The notes under the pieces: model-generated | Told to the model about the DNA's origin: nothing | The model's database searches: none | Seen by the model: only the letters and a program-made list of their open reading frames with translations | Made by a program: the position numbers and the translations under genes | Shown: one piece after another, positions 1 through 8,225 of the stretch | Layout: each line of letters starts with the position of its first letter | Position numbering within the stretch: position 1 is the stretch's first letter | From: Flavobacterium zhairuonense | Lineage (GTDB): Bacteria > Bacteroidota > Bacteroidia > Flavobacteriales > Flavobacteriaceae | Direction of reading: 5' to 3' | Length of the DNA stretch: 64,000 nucleotides | Assembly: GCF_004352915.1 (NCBI RefSeq) | Contig: NZ_SJSY01000068.1 | Span: forward strand, 124,001 to 188,000

Positions 1-1
1 A

Positions 2-133
2 ATTTTCTTTGGACTAAGAAAACTAAACCTGAACGACGATATTTTATATCTGGTTACTTCATTGGTTATCATTGTAGTCCGATTAATGGCGGTTAAATAC
101 AAATGGCATTTAAAAGCATTTGATCATAAGTAA
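2..133 (+). CDS. C-terminal fragment of a TRIC-family (YadS-like) membrane channel protein
   Basis: The window opens inside this gene. Only about 43 C-terminal residues are present, ending at TAA 131-133. They form one hydrophobic helix (DILYLVTSLVIIVVRLMAVK) followed by a short basic tail ending KAFDHK. The RLMAVKYKWHL pattern after the last helix resembles the end of trimeric intracellular cation channel (UPF0126) proteins, which are small seven-helix inner-membrane proteins. The family call is from memory of that C-terminal pattern and is only moderately secure. The gene lies just upstream of the polysaccharide genes and is probably unrelated to them. Confidence 0.5.
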   Translation: MFFGLRKLNLNDDILYLVTSLVIIVVRLMAVKYKWHLKAFDHK

Positions 134-140
134 TCTAAAA

Positions 141-1085
141 ATGGAATTTAAAGTAAAAAAATACGACCCAAACGATTATCATATTTGGAACGATTTTATC
201 GCTCTGGCTAAGAACGCTACTTTTTTATTTCATCGCGATTTTATGGAATATCATAAAGATCGTTTTGAAGATTTTTCGCTTTTGATTTTTGAAGAAGAAA
301 AATTAAGAGCAGTTTTGCCCGCAAACAAACAAGGAAATACAGTTCATTCTCATCAGGGTCTTACTTATGGAGGGTTAATTTTTTCATCTAAACTAAAGGT
401 AGAAAAAGTAGAAGCGATTTTGGATGAAATTTTATTTTTTTTGAAAGAAAACAAAATCGAAACTTTTTATTATAAACCAATTCCAGATTTTTATTTTTCA
501 AAAGGAAATCAGGAAATAGACTTTTTTTTATTTAAAAGAAATGCGATTCCGCATAGAAAAGAAATGAATTTGGCGATTAATTTACAAGTGCCGTTAAAGA
601 TTTCAAAAAGTAAAATGAAACATTTCAGACGAATTGAAAATCTCGATTTAGATATAGTCGAAGAACATGAGTTTCATTCTTTTTGGGAAAAAGTTCTAGA
701 ACCAAGATTGGAAGAAAAATTTAATGCAAAACCAGTTCATTCGAAAGAAGAAATAACTCTTTTAAAAGAAAAATTCCCGAAAAATATTAAACAATATTCC
801 GTTTATCAATACGATGAAATTATAGCCGGAATTACGATTTTTGAAACTGAAAATGTGATTAAATCGCAATACGGCGCGACTTCAAAAAAAGGGGAAGAAG
901 TAAGAGCTTTAGATTTTTTATTCATTAATTTGATCCATAAATACAAACGAAAAGGAAAACATTTCTTTGATATGGGAATTGTAAATTCTGATCACGAAGA
1001 TTATAATTCAGGTCTTTTAAATCAAAAAGAAGAATTAGGTTGTTCTGTTTACAATCAGGATTTTTACAAAATTGATTTAAAATGA
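141..1085 (+). CDS. FemAB/GNAT-like protein of a surface-polysaccharide cluster
   Basis: A 314-residue soluble protein with no signal peptide or membrane helix. I chose ATG 141, after the upstream gene's stop at 133; a TTG at 120 would overlap that gene. The second half has the layout of the FemAB/GNAT-like (BioF2-type) acyltransferase fold: a basic stretch near 160-170 (KSKMKHFRRIE), a beta hairpin around YQYDEIIAGITIF, and FFDMGIVN near the C-terminus. In this family such proteins transfer acyl or aminoacyl groups to cell-wall or glycan acceptors. The acceptor here is unknown. The next gene, a Wzx-type flippase, starts 75 nt downstream on the same strand, which suggests a role in decorating an exported glycan. 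Confidence 0.6.
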   Translation: MEFKVKKYDPNDYHIWNDFIALAKNATFLFHRDFMEYHKDRFEDFSLLIFEEEKLRAVLPANKQGNTVHSHQGLTYGGLIFSSKLKVEKVEAILDEILFFLKENKIETFYYKPIPDFYFSKGNQEIDFFLFKRNAIPHRKEMNLAINLQVPLKISKSKMKHFRRIENLDLDIVEEHEFHSFWEKVLEPRLEEKFNAKPVHSKEEITLLKEKFPKNIKQYSVYQYDEIIAGITIFETENVIKSQYGATSKKGEEVRALDFLFINLIHKYKRKGKHFFDMGIVNSDHEDYNSGLLNQKEELGCSVYNQDFYKIDLK

Positions 1086-1160
1086 TAATATTTCGGTATC
1101 TTAGAAAAATAAGCACATTGGGTGAAACTGCTTTTCAGGAAAAATTGAAATTGGTTTTAA

Positions 1161-2696
1161 ATGACGATTACATCGAACTTAGAAAATTCTATTAAAAAAA
1201 TCGTGTCAGATAAAAAATCATATCAGCAGATTTTAAAAACAACTTCACTTTTTGGAGGTGTTCAGTTTTTTTCGATTTTAATTTCAATAATTCGTACCAA
1301 ATTAATTGCTGTTTTTATCGGTCCGGCCGGAATGGGAATTATCGCTTTGCTGAACTCGACTTTAGGAGTTTTAAGCAGTATTTCAGGTTTCGGAATTGAA
1401 ACGAGTTCGGTGAAAAATATCTCCGAAAATTATAAAAATGAAGATTTGAAAACGGTTGCGAAAACCATTCAAATCGTAAAAAAGATTGTTTTTTTTACCG
1501 GAATTTTTGGAATGCTTCTGACTTTTGTTTTTTCGAAAGCGCTCAGTATAATGACTTTTGGAGATTCCAGTCAGACATTTGCTTTTGCAGTGCTTTCCAT
1601 AACCGTTTTTTTCAAACAATTATCATCAGGACAATTGGCCGTTTTGCAAGGGTTGCGATCTTTTCGACTTTTGGCGAAAGCCAATTTATACGGTAATTTA
1701 TTTGGACTACTTTTTTCGATTCCGTTGTATTATTTTCTGAAAATCGATGCGATTCTTCCAACTATTATAATTGCTTCATTGTCGGCGTTTATTTTTTCAT
1801 TTTATTATTCAAATAAAGTAAAAACAGAAAAGGAGAAAATTCACAACTCCGAATTATTATTAGAAGGAAAAGCAATTGTGAAATTGGGTTTTATGTTGAC
1901 AATCAGCAGTGTTTTAACGCTTTTGTCGACTTATTTAGTTCAGATTTTTGTTGGAAAAATAGGTGGCCTTGAACAAGTCGGATTTTATAACGCCGGATTT
2001 ACCTTGCTGAATTCCTATGTCGGGATTGTTTTCACCGTTATGAGCACGGATTATTTCCCAAAATTAGCCTCTATAAATACAGATAATGATAAAGTCAGAG
2101 AAAGCGTTCAGCAACAGGCTTTTATTTCGGTTTTGATTATTACACCTATTATTGTTTCGTTTATTGCTTTCAGTTCGTTAATTATAAAACTCCTTTATAC
2201 TTCAAAATTTGAAGCGATTATTCCCATGATTTGTGCCGGAATTATCGGGATGTTATTTCGCGCCGTTTCCTGGTCAATGGGATTTATTTTGATTGCAAAA
2301 GGCGATTCGAAAATGTTTATTAAAACCGCTATTGGTTTCAATACTTTGTCTTTATTAATGAATATTGCAGGGTATTATTTTTATGGTTTGCAAGGTTTGG
2401 GAATTAGTTTCTGCCTTTACTTTTTATGTCATTTTATCGGATTAAAAATCATTACCAAAAACCGTTACAATTTTTATTTTGAGAAGCATTTTTACATGCT
2501 ATATTTTATCTATTTTATGATGTGTACCGTTTCATTTTTATTGCAATTTATCGAAGTCCCGATTTTAAAATATGGTTTGTATGCCGTTATGATTTTATTG
2601 TCTTTCGGATTTAGTTTATTCGAAATCAATAAAAAGATGAATTTAAGCGAAATATTTACGTCATTTGTTCAGCGAAAAAAAGATGAAAATGATTAA
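1161..2696 (+). CDS. O-antigen/polysaccharide translocase (Wzx-type flippase, MATE/MOP superfamily)
   Basis: A 511-residue integral membrane protein with roughly 12-14 hydrophobic segments, the usual length for Wzx/RfbX flippases. The N-terminal motif LFGGVQFFSILISIIRTKLI, followed by GPAGMGIIALLNS, is typical of Bacteroidota O-antigen translocases. The predicted role is to flip lipid-linked oligosaccharide units across the inner membrane. Its 3' end overlaps the acyltransferase gene, so the two are probably translationally coupled. No Wzy polymerase or ligase is visible in the window, so the rest of the pathway must lie outside. The start at 1161 has no clear ribosome-binding site, as is common in this phylum. 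Confidence 0.85.
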   Translation: MTITSNLENSIKKIVSDKKSYQQILKTTSLFGGVQFFSILISIIRTKLIAVFIGPAGMGIIALLNSTLGVLSSISGFGIETSSVKNISENYKNEDLKTVAKTIQIVKKIVFFTGIFGMLLTFVFSKALSIMTFGDSSQTFAFAVLSITVFFKQLSSGQLAVLQGLRSFRLLAKANLYGNLFGLLFSIPLYYFLKIDAILPTIIIASLSAFIFSFYYSNKVKTEKEKIHNSELLLEGKAIVKLGFMLTISSVLTLLSTYLVQIFVGKIGGLEQVGFYNAGFTLLNSYVGIVFTVMSTDYFPKLASINTDNDKVRESVQQQAFISVLIITPIIVSFIAFSSLIIKLLYTSKFEAIIPMICAGIIGMLFRAVSWSMGFILIAKGDSKMFIKTAIGFNTLSLLMNIAGYYFYGLQGLGISFCLYFLCHFIGLKIITKNRYNFYFEKHFYMLYFIYFMMCTVSFLLQFIEVPILKYGLYAVMILLSFGFSLFEINKKMNLSEIFTSFVQRKKDEND

Positions 2697-3435
2697 GAAT
2701 ACGTATAGAAAATGTCGCTCATTTTATCACAAATTCCGGTTTTACTATTCAGTAAATTGGACCAAAACACTGTATTTTAATTTCAAGAAGTTTCCTTTTG
2801 AAATTGCAAAAAAGCTTCCGGTTTTCTTTTATAAAAGAGTAAAATTAACTTCCATTTCTGGAGAAATTCAAATTGAGGGAAATATAAAAAGAGGAATGAT
2901 CGGTTTTGGTCAGCCTTATGAATTGAATACGGTTCATCGTGGAATTGCAGAAATCAATATTCAGGGAAAACTAATTTTTAAAGGAAAATTTCAATTCGGA
3001 AAAGATTATTTTCTTTTTGTTGGCGAAAATGCGGTCTGCGAATTAGGGAACATGTCTTCAATGGCTTCAAACGCCAAATTAATTTGTCTTGAAAAAGTTG
3101 TTTTAGGAAATTATGTTCGTTTAGGCGCTGAAAGCCAAATTATTGATACTAATTTTCATGATATGATTGACACGGTTACTAGAGAAAAACAACAGAAAAC
3201 AGGACCAATTTTTATTGGAAATTACAATTTTAGCGGAAGCCGAATTTCGATAATGAAAAACACCCAAACGCCTGATTTCTGTACTATTGCAACAAATAGT
3301 TTTTGTAATAAAGATTATACTTCCTGGGGAAATAACATTTTAATTGGTGGTATTCCTGCCAAGCTTATTCGTGAAAATATTTCAAGAGATTGGGAAGGAG
3401 AAAAAGAACTATTAGACGATTTTTTGACTATTTAA
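2683..3435 (+). CDS. Left-handed beta-helix acyltransferase (LbetaH family)
   Basis: A 250-residue protein with a basic N-terminal region and a C-terminal run of short hexapeptide-like turns from about residue 120 (ICLEKVVLGNYVRLGAESQI, then PIFIGNYNFSGS, then NNILIGGIPAKLIREN). The closing IPAK motif is characteristic of serine-acetyltransferase-like O- or N-acetyltransferases, and the HD pair in DTNFHDM resembles the catalytic histidine loop. It probably acetylates a sugar of the surface polysaccharide. Start candidates ATG 2683 and ATG 2689 both overlap the upstream flippase gene (stop 2694-2696). A TTG at 2665 is possible but less likely. A cluster of REP-like palindromes follows directly. 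Confidence 0.72.
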   Translation: MKMIKNTYRKCRSFYHKFRFYYSVNWTKTLYFNFKKFPFEIAKKLPVFFYKRVKLTSISGEIQIEGNIKRGMIGFGQPYELNTVHRGIAEINIQGKLIFKGKFQFGKDYFLFVGENAVCELGNMSSMASNAKLICLEKVVLGNYVRLGAESQIIDTNFHDMIDTVTREKQQKTGPIFIGNYNFSGSRISIMKNTQTPDFCTIATNSFCNKDYTSWGNNILIGGIPAKLIRENISRDWEGEKELLDDFLTI

Positions 3436-3436
3436 T

Positions 3437-3600
3437 TAAGTCCCAGCGGGACGATATATTTATAGAAAAATATAAGATTATTGTGTTAAAATCCCATCGG
3501 AGTGACATATTTGGTGAGCTATGTCGCTCCTCTGGAGCTTTTTGATTCGTGTAAATTCCTAGCTATAAATATTTTGCTCCTCTGGAGCTGTTTACTAAAT
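3437..3600. repeat. REP-like palindrome cluster (four units, nested inverted)
   Basis: The gap between convergent genes holds four related units. Unit 1 begins TCCCAGCGGGACGATATATT (3441 on) and runs into TTATAGAAAAA. Unit 4 is its approximate reverse complement, CTATAAATATTTTGCTCCTC then TGGAGC (3562-3590). Units 2 and 3 (ATCCCATCGGAGTGACATAT from 3491; ATGTCGCTCCTCTGGAGC to about 3539) form an inner inverted pair. The whole can fold as two nested stems. A related cluster lies at 7270-7377. Confidence 0.8.
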
Positions 3601-3601
3601 A

Positions 3602-4504
3602 TCAATTAATAAAAACAATTCGGAGCCGTTGTTTTATTTCCAGTATAATATATTTAAAAAACAACTTAAAATTAGAAGTCTTAAAAGCCAAGATCATTTC
3701 AAAATGCATTCTTTTCAAAATCGCTTGATGTTCTTCTTTTGTCCGGTTTAATTGAATTGCTTTTTTGACAATCAAATACGTAGAATAATTTATTTTTCTG
3801 GATCGTTCATCGTTTTTAATAAAGAAATGAGTTCCTAAAGAGTTGTCAGAAATTCGTTTTTTGATCAAAATTTCATCAATAAAATCAAATTCGTATTTGC
3901 GAGAAGCACGAATCCAAAGGTCTAAATCTTCATACGCCAGATTTTCATCATAACCATTTAAATCATCAAAAACAGATTTTTTAACCATCGAAGAAACAGA
4001 GCAAATGCTGTTTCCACCTGAAATTACGCTTAAATAAATATCGCCGGTTTTTCTATTTTCGATCACTCTTTTGCTTGAATTAATCGGAAAATAATAGGAA
4101 TCAAATGCTCCGTTTTCGGTAATTAATTCGGCGTTTCCATAAACTACGCCCAAGTTTTTAAATTTACTTTCAGCAAAAGTATTCAGTTGTAATGAAACGC
4201 AATTTTGGAACAAAACATCATCGCAGGCCAAATCAATTATAAAATCGCCTTTGGCAAGTTTCAATGCTTTATTAAAAGATTTTGTACTTCCCACATTTAT
4301 CTCATTTTCAATAAACTGAATTTGAGGATAATCGACAAGGAATTTTTTAATGACATTTCTGGAATTATCAGTGCTAAAATCATCAACAATAATAATTTCA
4401 ATAGCTGAATGATCTTGATTTAGAGCAGATAATAAACTCTCCACAACAAATTTTTCGTGATTGTAGCACAAGCAAATAATAGTCACTAATGAATTATTCT
4501 GCAT
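3602..4504 (-). CDS. Glycosyltransferase family 2
   Basis: A 300-residue GT-A fold enzyme. The N-terminus VTIICLCYNHEKFVVESLLS, then IIIVDDFSTDNS (about residues 37-48) and the DxD-like region DLACDDVLF (about 91-99), are the nucleotide-sugar binding signatures of GT2. It would add one sugar to a lipid-linked glycan at the cytoplasmic face. It is encoded opposite to the genes on either side, and its 3' end abuts the REP cluster at 3437-3600. The C-terminus is rich in Lys and Phe and lacks clear membrane helices. The sugar donor and linkage cannot be predicted from sequence. Confidence 0.85.
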   Translation of the reverse strand: MQNNSLVTIICLCYNHEKFVVESLLSALNQDHSAIEIIIVDDFSTDNSRNVIKKFLVDYPQIQFIENEINVGSTKSFNKALKLAKGDFIIDLACDDVLFQNCVSLQLNTFAESKFKNLGVVYGNAELITENGAFDSYYFPINSSKRVIENRKTGDIYLSVISGGNSICSVSSMVKKSVFDDLNGYDENLAYEDLDLWIRASRKYEFDFIDEILIKKRISDNSLGTHFFIKNDERSRKINYSTYLIVKKAIQLNRTKEEHQAILKRMHFEMILAFKTSNFKLFFKYIILEIKQRLRIVFIN

Positions 4505-4552
4505 ATTTTTTCTTTTATCATTAAGATATTAAGGAAATTAAGTTAAACATAA

Positions 4553-4582
4553 GCTTAATTTTCTCCGTTAAGAAAATTAAGC
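4553..4582. repeat. Perfect 12-bp inverted repeat in a divergent intergenic region
   Basis: GCTTAATTTTCT (4553-4564) and AGAAAATTAAGC (4571-4582) are exact reverse complements separated by CCGTTA. They sit between two divergent glycosyltransferase genes, in a leader that also repeats TTAAG/CTTAA several times (4521-4607). The structure could be a hairpin or a binding site. There is no T-run that would make it a clear terminator. Confidence 0.6.
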
Positions 4583-4642
4583 CAAAAGCTTTATGCAACT
4601 TAATGCCTTAATGGTTCTAAATCTTATTTTATTTTAAAGAGT

Positions 4643-4650
4643 TATATTTG
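4643..4650 (+). promoter_or_regulatory. Candidate -7 element for the GT4/FdtA/GT4 operon
   Basis: TATATTTG matches the Bacteroidota -7 consensus TAnnTTTG and lies 22 nt before ATG 4673. A TTG at the expected -33 distance is not evident, so the call rests on one element. Confidence 0.4.
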
Positions 4651-4672
4651 ATACGAAAATAAGAAATCAAGA

Positions 4673-5770
4673 ATGATATCGACTCACAAAAAAAAGAAAA
4701 TTGCTTTAATTGGCTACCGTTTGAGCGGAGGCGGAAGTGATAAAGTAATGGCAAATTTGTCAATCTTTTTTCAGCATAAAGGTTTTGAAGTCGATATTAT
4801 TATTGTTTTGGATGAAGTAAGTTTTCCGTATTTGGGGAAATTGGTTAATTTGGGTTTGATGAAGAATAAATCAAATGGAATTTTTAATAAAATTAAACGT
4901 TTAAAGGCCCTAAATTCTTATTTAAACCAAAATGATTTTGATTTTATAATTGATTTTCGTTTTCGAACAAAAGTTATTCAGGAGCTTATTTTAGCCCGAT
5001 TTATCTATAATACCAAGACAATTTTTACCGTTCATAGTTTTTTGATTGATCATTATATGCCTAATAATTCATGGCTGACACGATTAATGTACAATCATTG
5101 TTTTGCCAATGTCGCGCTTACAGATGAAATGAAAACGCTGATTGAGACAAAACATAAATTGCAAAACGTGGTCACAATTCATAATCCCGTTTATTTGGAA
5201 GAAATTGTGAAAAAGCAAATTGAAAAAATAGATATTGAATTTGATTATATAATTGGAATTGGACAATATGAAAACGGGATAAAACAGTTTGATCAATTGA
5301 TTTCGAGTTATGCTAAGTCTGATTTGAAAGAAAAACAAATCCATTTGGTAATTCTTGGAAATGGCGACGAATCAAAACTTCAAAAAGCAATTTCAGATCA
5401 TCAAATTCAAGATTTCGTGCATCTTTTAGGTTATCAAAATAATCCTTTTAAATATTTAAGCAAAGCTAAATTTTTAGTTTTGTGCAGTAAAAATGAAGGT
5501 TTCCCAAATGTGATTTTAGAAGCTTTGGCTTGTGAAATTCCTGTTGTTTCTTTTGATTGCGATTTTGGACCGAGAGATATGATTGTTAATTTTGAAAATG
5601 GTATTTTAGTTGAAAACCAGAATTGGGAAAAAATGACTGAAGCTTTAAATTTATTGATTTCTAATGAAGATTTATATCAAAAATGCAAGCAAAATTCGCA
5701 GAATAGTATCGATCCATTTTTATTGGAAAAAATTGGACAGCAATGGCTAAATTTGTTGCAGGAAGCATAA
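4673..5770 (+). CDS. Glycosyltransferase family 4 (GT-B fold)
   Basis: A 365-residue retaining glycosyltransferase. The N-terminal Rossmann half starts KIALIGYRLSGGGSDKVMAN, with the glycine-rich loop after strand 1. The C-terminal half carries the GT4 donor-site motif NEGFPNVILEA, with the E-x7-E spacing, followed by CEIPVVSFDCDFGPRDMI. It probably extends a surface glycan. It is first in a tight three-gene block: the stop at 5770 is 3 nt from the ketoisomerase gene, which in turn overlaps the next GT4. The two GT4 proteins in the block share the FDC-x-(F/T)-GPR pattern and look like paralogues. Confidence 0.87.
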   Translation: MISTHKKKKIALIGYRLSGGGSDKVMANLSIFFQHKGFEVDIIIVLDEVSFPYLGKLVNLGLMKNKSNGIFNKIKRLKALNSYLNQNDFDFIIDFRFRTKVIQELILARFIYNTKTIFTVHSFLIDHYMPNNSWLTRLMYNHCFANVALTDEMKTLIETKHKLQNVVTIHNPVYLEEIVKKQIEKIDIEFDYIIGIGQYENGIKQFDQLISSYAKSDLKEKQIHLVILGNGDESKLQKAISDHQIQDFVHLLGYQNNPFKYLSKAKFLVLCSKNEGFPNVILEALACEIPVVSFDCDFGPRDMIVNFENGILVENQNWEKMTEALNLLISNEDLYQKCKQNSQNSIDPFLLEKIGQQWLNLLQEA

Positions 5771-5773
5771 AAT

Positions 5774-6178
5774 ATGACGACAATTCATGACATAAAATTA
5801 TTGAAAATTCCCGTTGTCGAAGACTTGAGCGGTAATTTGGCTTTTATTCAAAATGACGTTTTGCCTTTTGAATTCAAACGCGTTTATTATCTTTTTGATG
5901 TTCCGAGTACTGCTTTTCGTGGCGGACATTCACACATTGAGCAACATGAAGTTTTGATTGCTTTGAGTGGCAGTTTTGAAGTAATTGTAAACGATGGAAA
6001 AGACAAAAAAAGCTATTTGCTGAACAAGCCAAATATTGGCTTGCATTTGCCAAAAGGAATTTGGCGCGAATTGGAGAATTTTTCTTCAGGTTCAGTTTGT
6101 CTTGTTTTGGCATCAGATGTTTTTGAAGAAACGGATTATATTCGGAATTATGAAACTTTTCTGAAATCTAAAAAATGA
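5774..6178 (+). CDS. FdtA/QdtA-type TDP-sugar 3,4-ketoisomerase (WxcM-like cupin)
   Basis: A 134-residue single-domain cupin, the usual length for FdtA/QdtA enzymes, which convert TDP-4-keto-6-deoxyglucose to the 3-keto sugar before amination to Fuc3N or Qui3N. The motif RGGHSHIEQHEVLIALSGSF (residues 49-68) aligns with the family pattern RGxHAHxxxxQ, giving the paired active-site histidines H52 and H54. The position usually occupied by Gln is Glu here. It lies between two GT4 genes (3-nt gap upstream, 4-nt ATGA overlap downstream), which supports a role in supplying an amino-deoxy sugar. Neither rmlA/rmlB nor the expected aminotransferase is in the window. Confidence 0.78.
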   Translation: MTTIHDIKLLKIPVVEDLSGNLAFIQNDVLPFEFKRVYYLFDVPSTAFRGGHSHIEQHEVLIALSGSFEVIVNDGKDKKSYLLNKPNIGLHLPKGIWRELENFSSGSVCLVLASDVFEETDYIRNYETFLKSKK

Positions 6179-7269
6179 AGCTTCTTTATATTGTTCCCAA
6201 AATAAAAAATGCCGGCGGAGTTTCGCGTGTCTTGTCGATTAAGGCGAATTATTTTGTTGAACATTTCAATTATGAAGTTCATATTTTATCTCAAAATGAA
6301 GAAAATGAATTGCCTTTTTATGACTTCAATTCTAAAGTTGTTTTCCACAATATAATCTTAGAAGGAAATGCTTTTCGGTTTTTGCAATCCTATAAAAATC
6401 AAATAAATTGCGCTATTCAGGAAATCAGACCAAACATAATTTTAGTTGCCGATAATGGTTTGAAAGCTTTTATTTTTCCTTTTTGGATAAAGACAAAAAG
6501 CCCGATTGTTTTTGAATCTCATGGTTCTAAGTTTATTGAAGAAAATCCGTTGAAATCTGATTTTTTATCGAAGTTTATTTCAAAAATAAAATATCGATTT
6601 AAAGATTTTGGGATCAAAAAGTATAATAAAGTTGTGGCTTTGTCTAAAGCAAATTTGAAAGAATGGGATGTTAAAAATGGAATTATAATTTCAAATCCTT
6701 CCTGGGTTCAAACTGAAATTTACTCTGATTTAAAGCATAAAAAAGTGATTGCGATAGCCCGGAATTCTTATGAAAAGGGACTAGATAAGTTATTGCATAT
6801 TTGGAAAGAAGTTACAAAAAAACATCCAGATTGGATTTTAAATATTTATACAGATGATTTTGATTGCCTCAACAGTAAAGTTTCTGATTTAGGAATTGCA
6901 TCAACTGTTTTTGTTTCCGGCTTTGTCAGAAATATTGAAGATAAATATCTCGAATCTTCAATCTACACAATGACTTCAAGATCAGAAGGTTTTCCGATGG
7001 TTTTGTTGGAAGCAATGTCCTTTGGTTTGCCATGTATCGCCTTTGATTGCCCGACAGGGCCGAGATCGCTAATCAAAAATGAAGAAAATGGTTTTTTAAT
7101 TCCGAACCATGATTTTGAAAAATATGTGAATAAGCTTTCTATTTTGATAGAATGTGAGGATATAAGAATAAAATTGGGTAAAAATGCCAAACAAACTGCA
7201 GTGAATTTTTCGGTTGAGAAAATAATGGGTCAGTGGAAGTTGTTTCTGGAAAGCTTAATAAAAGCTTAA
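6175..7269 (+). CDS. Glycosyltransferase family 4 (GT-B fold)
   Basis: A 364-residue GT4 enzyme starting KLLYIVPKIKNAGGVSRVLS, with the nucleotide-proximal glycine loop near the N-terminus. The donor-site motif SEGFPMVLLEA lies near residue 265, followed by GLPCIAFDCPTGPRSLI. Its ATG overlaps the stop of the ketoisomerase gene (ATGA), so the two are probably translated together. The product would act in the cytoplasm on the same polysaccharide as its neighbours. It is similar in plan to the GT4 at 4673-5770 and may have arisen from it by duplication. A REP-like palindrome begins immediately after the stop codon. Confidence 0.87.
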   Translation: MKLLYIVPKIKNAGGVSRVLSIKANYFVEHFNYEVHILSQNEENELPFYDFNSKVVFHNIILEGNAFRFLQSYKNQINCAIQEIRPNIILVADNGLKAFIFPFWIKTKSPIVFESHGSKFIEENPLKSDFLSKFISKIKYRFKDFGIKKYNKVVALSKANLKEWDVKNGIIISNPSWVQTEIYSDLKHKKVIAIARNSYEKGLDKLLHIWKEVTKKHPDWILNIYTDDFDCLNSKVSDLGIASTVFVSGFVRNIEDKYLESSIYTMTSRSEGFPMVLLEAMSFGLPCIAFDCPTGPRSLIKNEENGFLIPNHDFEKYVNKLSILIECEDIRIKLGKNAKQTAVNFSVEKIMGQWKLFLESLIKA

Positions 7270-7377
7270 TCCCAGCGGGATGAAATATTTATAGAAAAAA
7301 AAATAATTTCGCTCCGCTGGAGCTCTTCTCACATGATTTAATTGTTTCTATAAATATTACGCTCCTCTGGAGCTTTT
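7270..7377. repeat. Second REP-like palindrome cluster
   Basis: The same family as 3437-3600. It has a forward unit TCCCAGCGGGATGAAATATT (from 7271) running into TATAGAAAA, a middle unit TTTCGCTCCGCTGGAGCTC, and a reverse unit TTTCTATAAATATTACGCTC then CTCTGGAGC (to about 7375). The last unit overlaps the 3' end of the convergent glycosyltransferase gene and encodes its final residues. Confidence 0.8.
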
Positions 7378-8225
7378 AGAACACAAAAATATCCTAATTT
7401 GTAAATATCAAAAAAGAATAATGAAGGACTTTCCGAAATTAAATTTTGTTCGATTTTATTTTTATTCTTGTCGAAAATAAATTTCAAAAGACCAGTTAAT
7501 TTTAAGCTTTTAAGAAATTCAAAAGCTTTAATGATTTTACTGTCTGCTTTTGAAATTTTATTCGAATTATAAAGAAAAACTAAGTTCTCTAAAGCCGTTT
7601 TAGTCTTTTTCAAAAATACTTCAGACGTCTCTAAATTCAAATGAAAAGTTGGGTTTTCAATACGGGAAACTTTAAACTGATTCTTCTTCAAAAGAGAGAA
7701 AAAACACAAATCTTCATAACCATATTTAGTTATCGATTCATCAAATGGAAACTGAAGAAAAACATCTTTCTTAATGAATAAATTAGAAGTTAAAATCGAT
7801 GTGGTTTCTCGTTTTTGCCCATAAATCCAACGCAAAAGCTGTTCTTTTTCAGGCTTTTTTTCTTCATAAAGAATCCCGCCAAAAAAGATCTTTTCTGCCG
7901 AATTTGAAATCAAATCAATATATTTTTTGATAAAATCTTTTTGAGTGGGAAAAGTATCGCAATCTAAAATCAACAACCAATCATGTTTTGCTTTTTTTGA
8001 TAACGAATTGATATTTTTTCCTCTTCCTAAATTAGTTTCATTTGTAAAAAATGAAACATTAGGAAAAGAATTAATTTCTTGGTTTTGAATGTTTTCTATT
8101 GAATTGGATGCATCGTCCTGGCAAAGAATTTCAAAAGTAATTCCGCACGAATTGCATTGCTTTACGAGTTCGTTAACGAGTGGTAAAACATTATAATTAA
8201 AAACCGGAATTAAAATAGAAAGCAT
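7338..8225 (-). CDS. Glycosyltransferase family 2
   Basis: A 295-residue GT2 enzyme. The N-terminus [20 protein letters not shown], the acidic EILCQDDASN and the DxD region WLLILDCDTFP (about residues 85-95) are GT-A signatures; YGYEDLCFFSLLKK supplies the later acidic motif of the family. The start codon overlaps the stop of ftsE by one base (TAATG), so it is probably co-translated with ftsE despite an unrelated function. The last dozen residues (KAPEERNIYRNN) are encoded by the REP-like repeat at 7338-7377, which suggests that the original stop was lost into the repeat. Confidence 0.82.
   Translation of the reverse strand: MLSILIPVFNYNVLPLVNELVKQCNSCGITFEILCQDDASNSIENIQNQEINSFPNVSFFTNETNLGRGKNINSLSKKAKHDWLLILDCDTFPTQKDFIKKYIDLISNSAEKIFFGGILYEEKKPEKEQLLRWIYGQKRETTSILTSNLFIKKDVFLQFPFDESITKYGYEDLCFFSLLKKNQFKVSRIENPTFHLNLETSEVFLKKTKTALENLVFLYNSNKISKADSKIIKAFEFLKSLKLTGLLKFIFDKNKNKIEQNLISESPSLFFFDIYKLGYFCVLKAPEERNIYRNN

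Noticed and set aside
120..140. TTG start at 120 for the FemAB-like gene
   Set aside because: It overlaps the upstream gene's end, and ATG 141 lies immediately after that stop.
3442..3598. REP-like palindromes as Rho-independent terminators of the convergent genes
   Set aside because: The stems lack adjacent T-runs in the right places and recur elsewhere, so repeat family is a better explanation.
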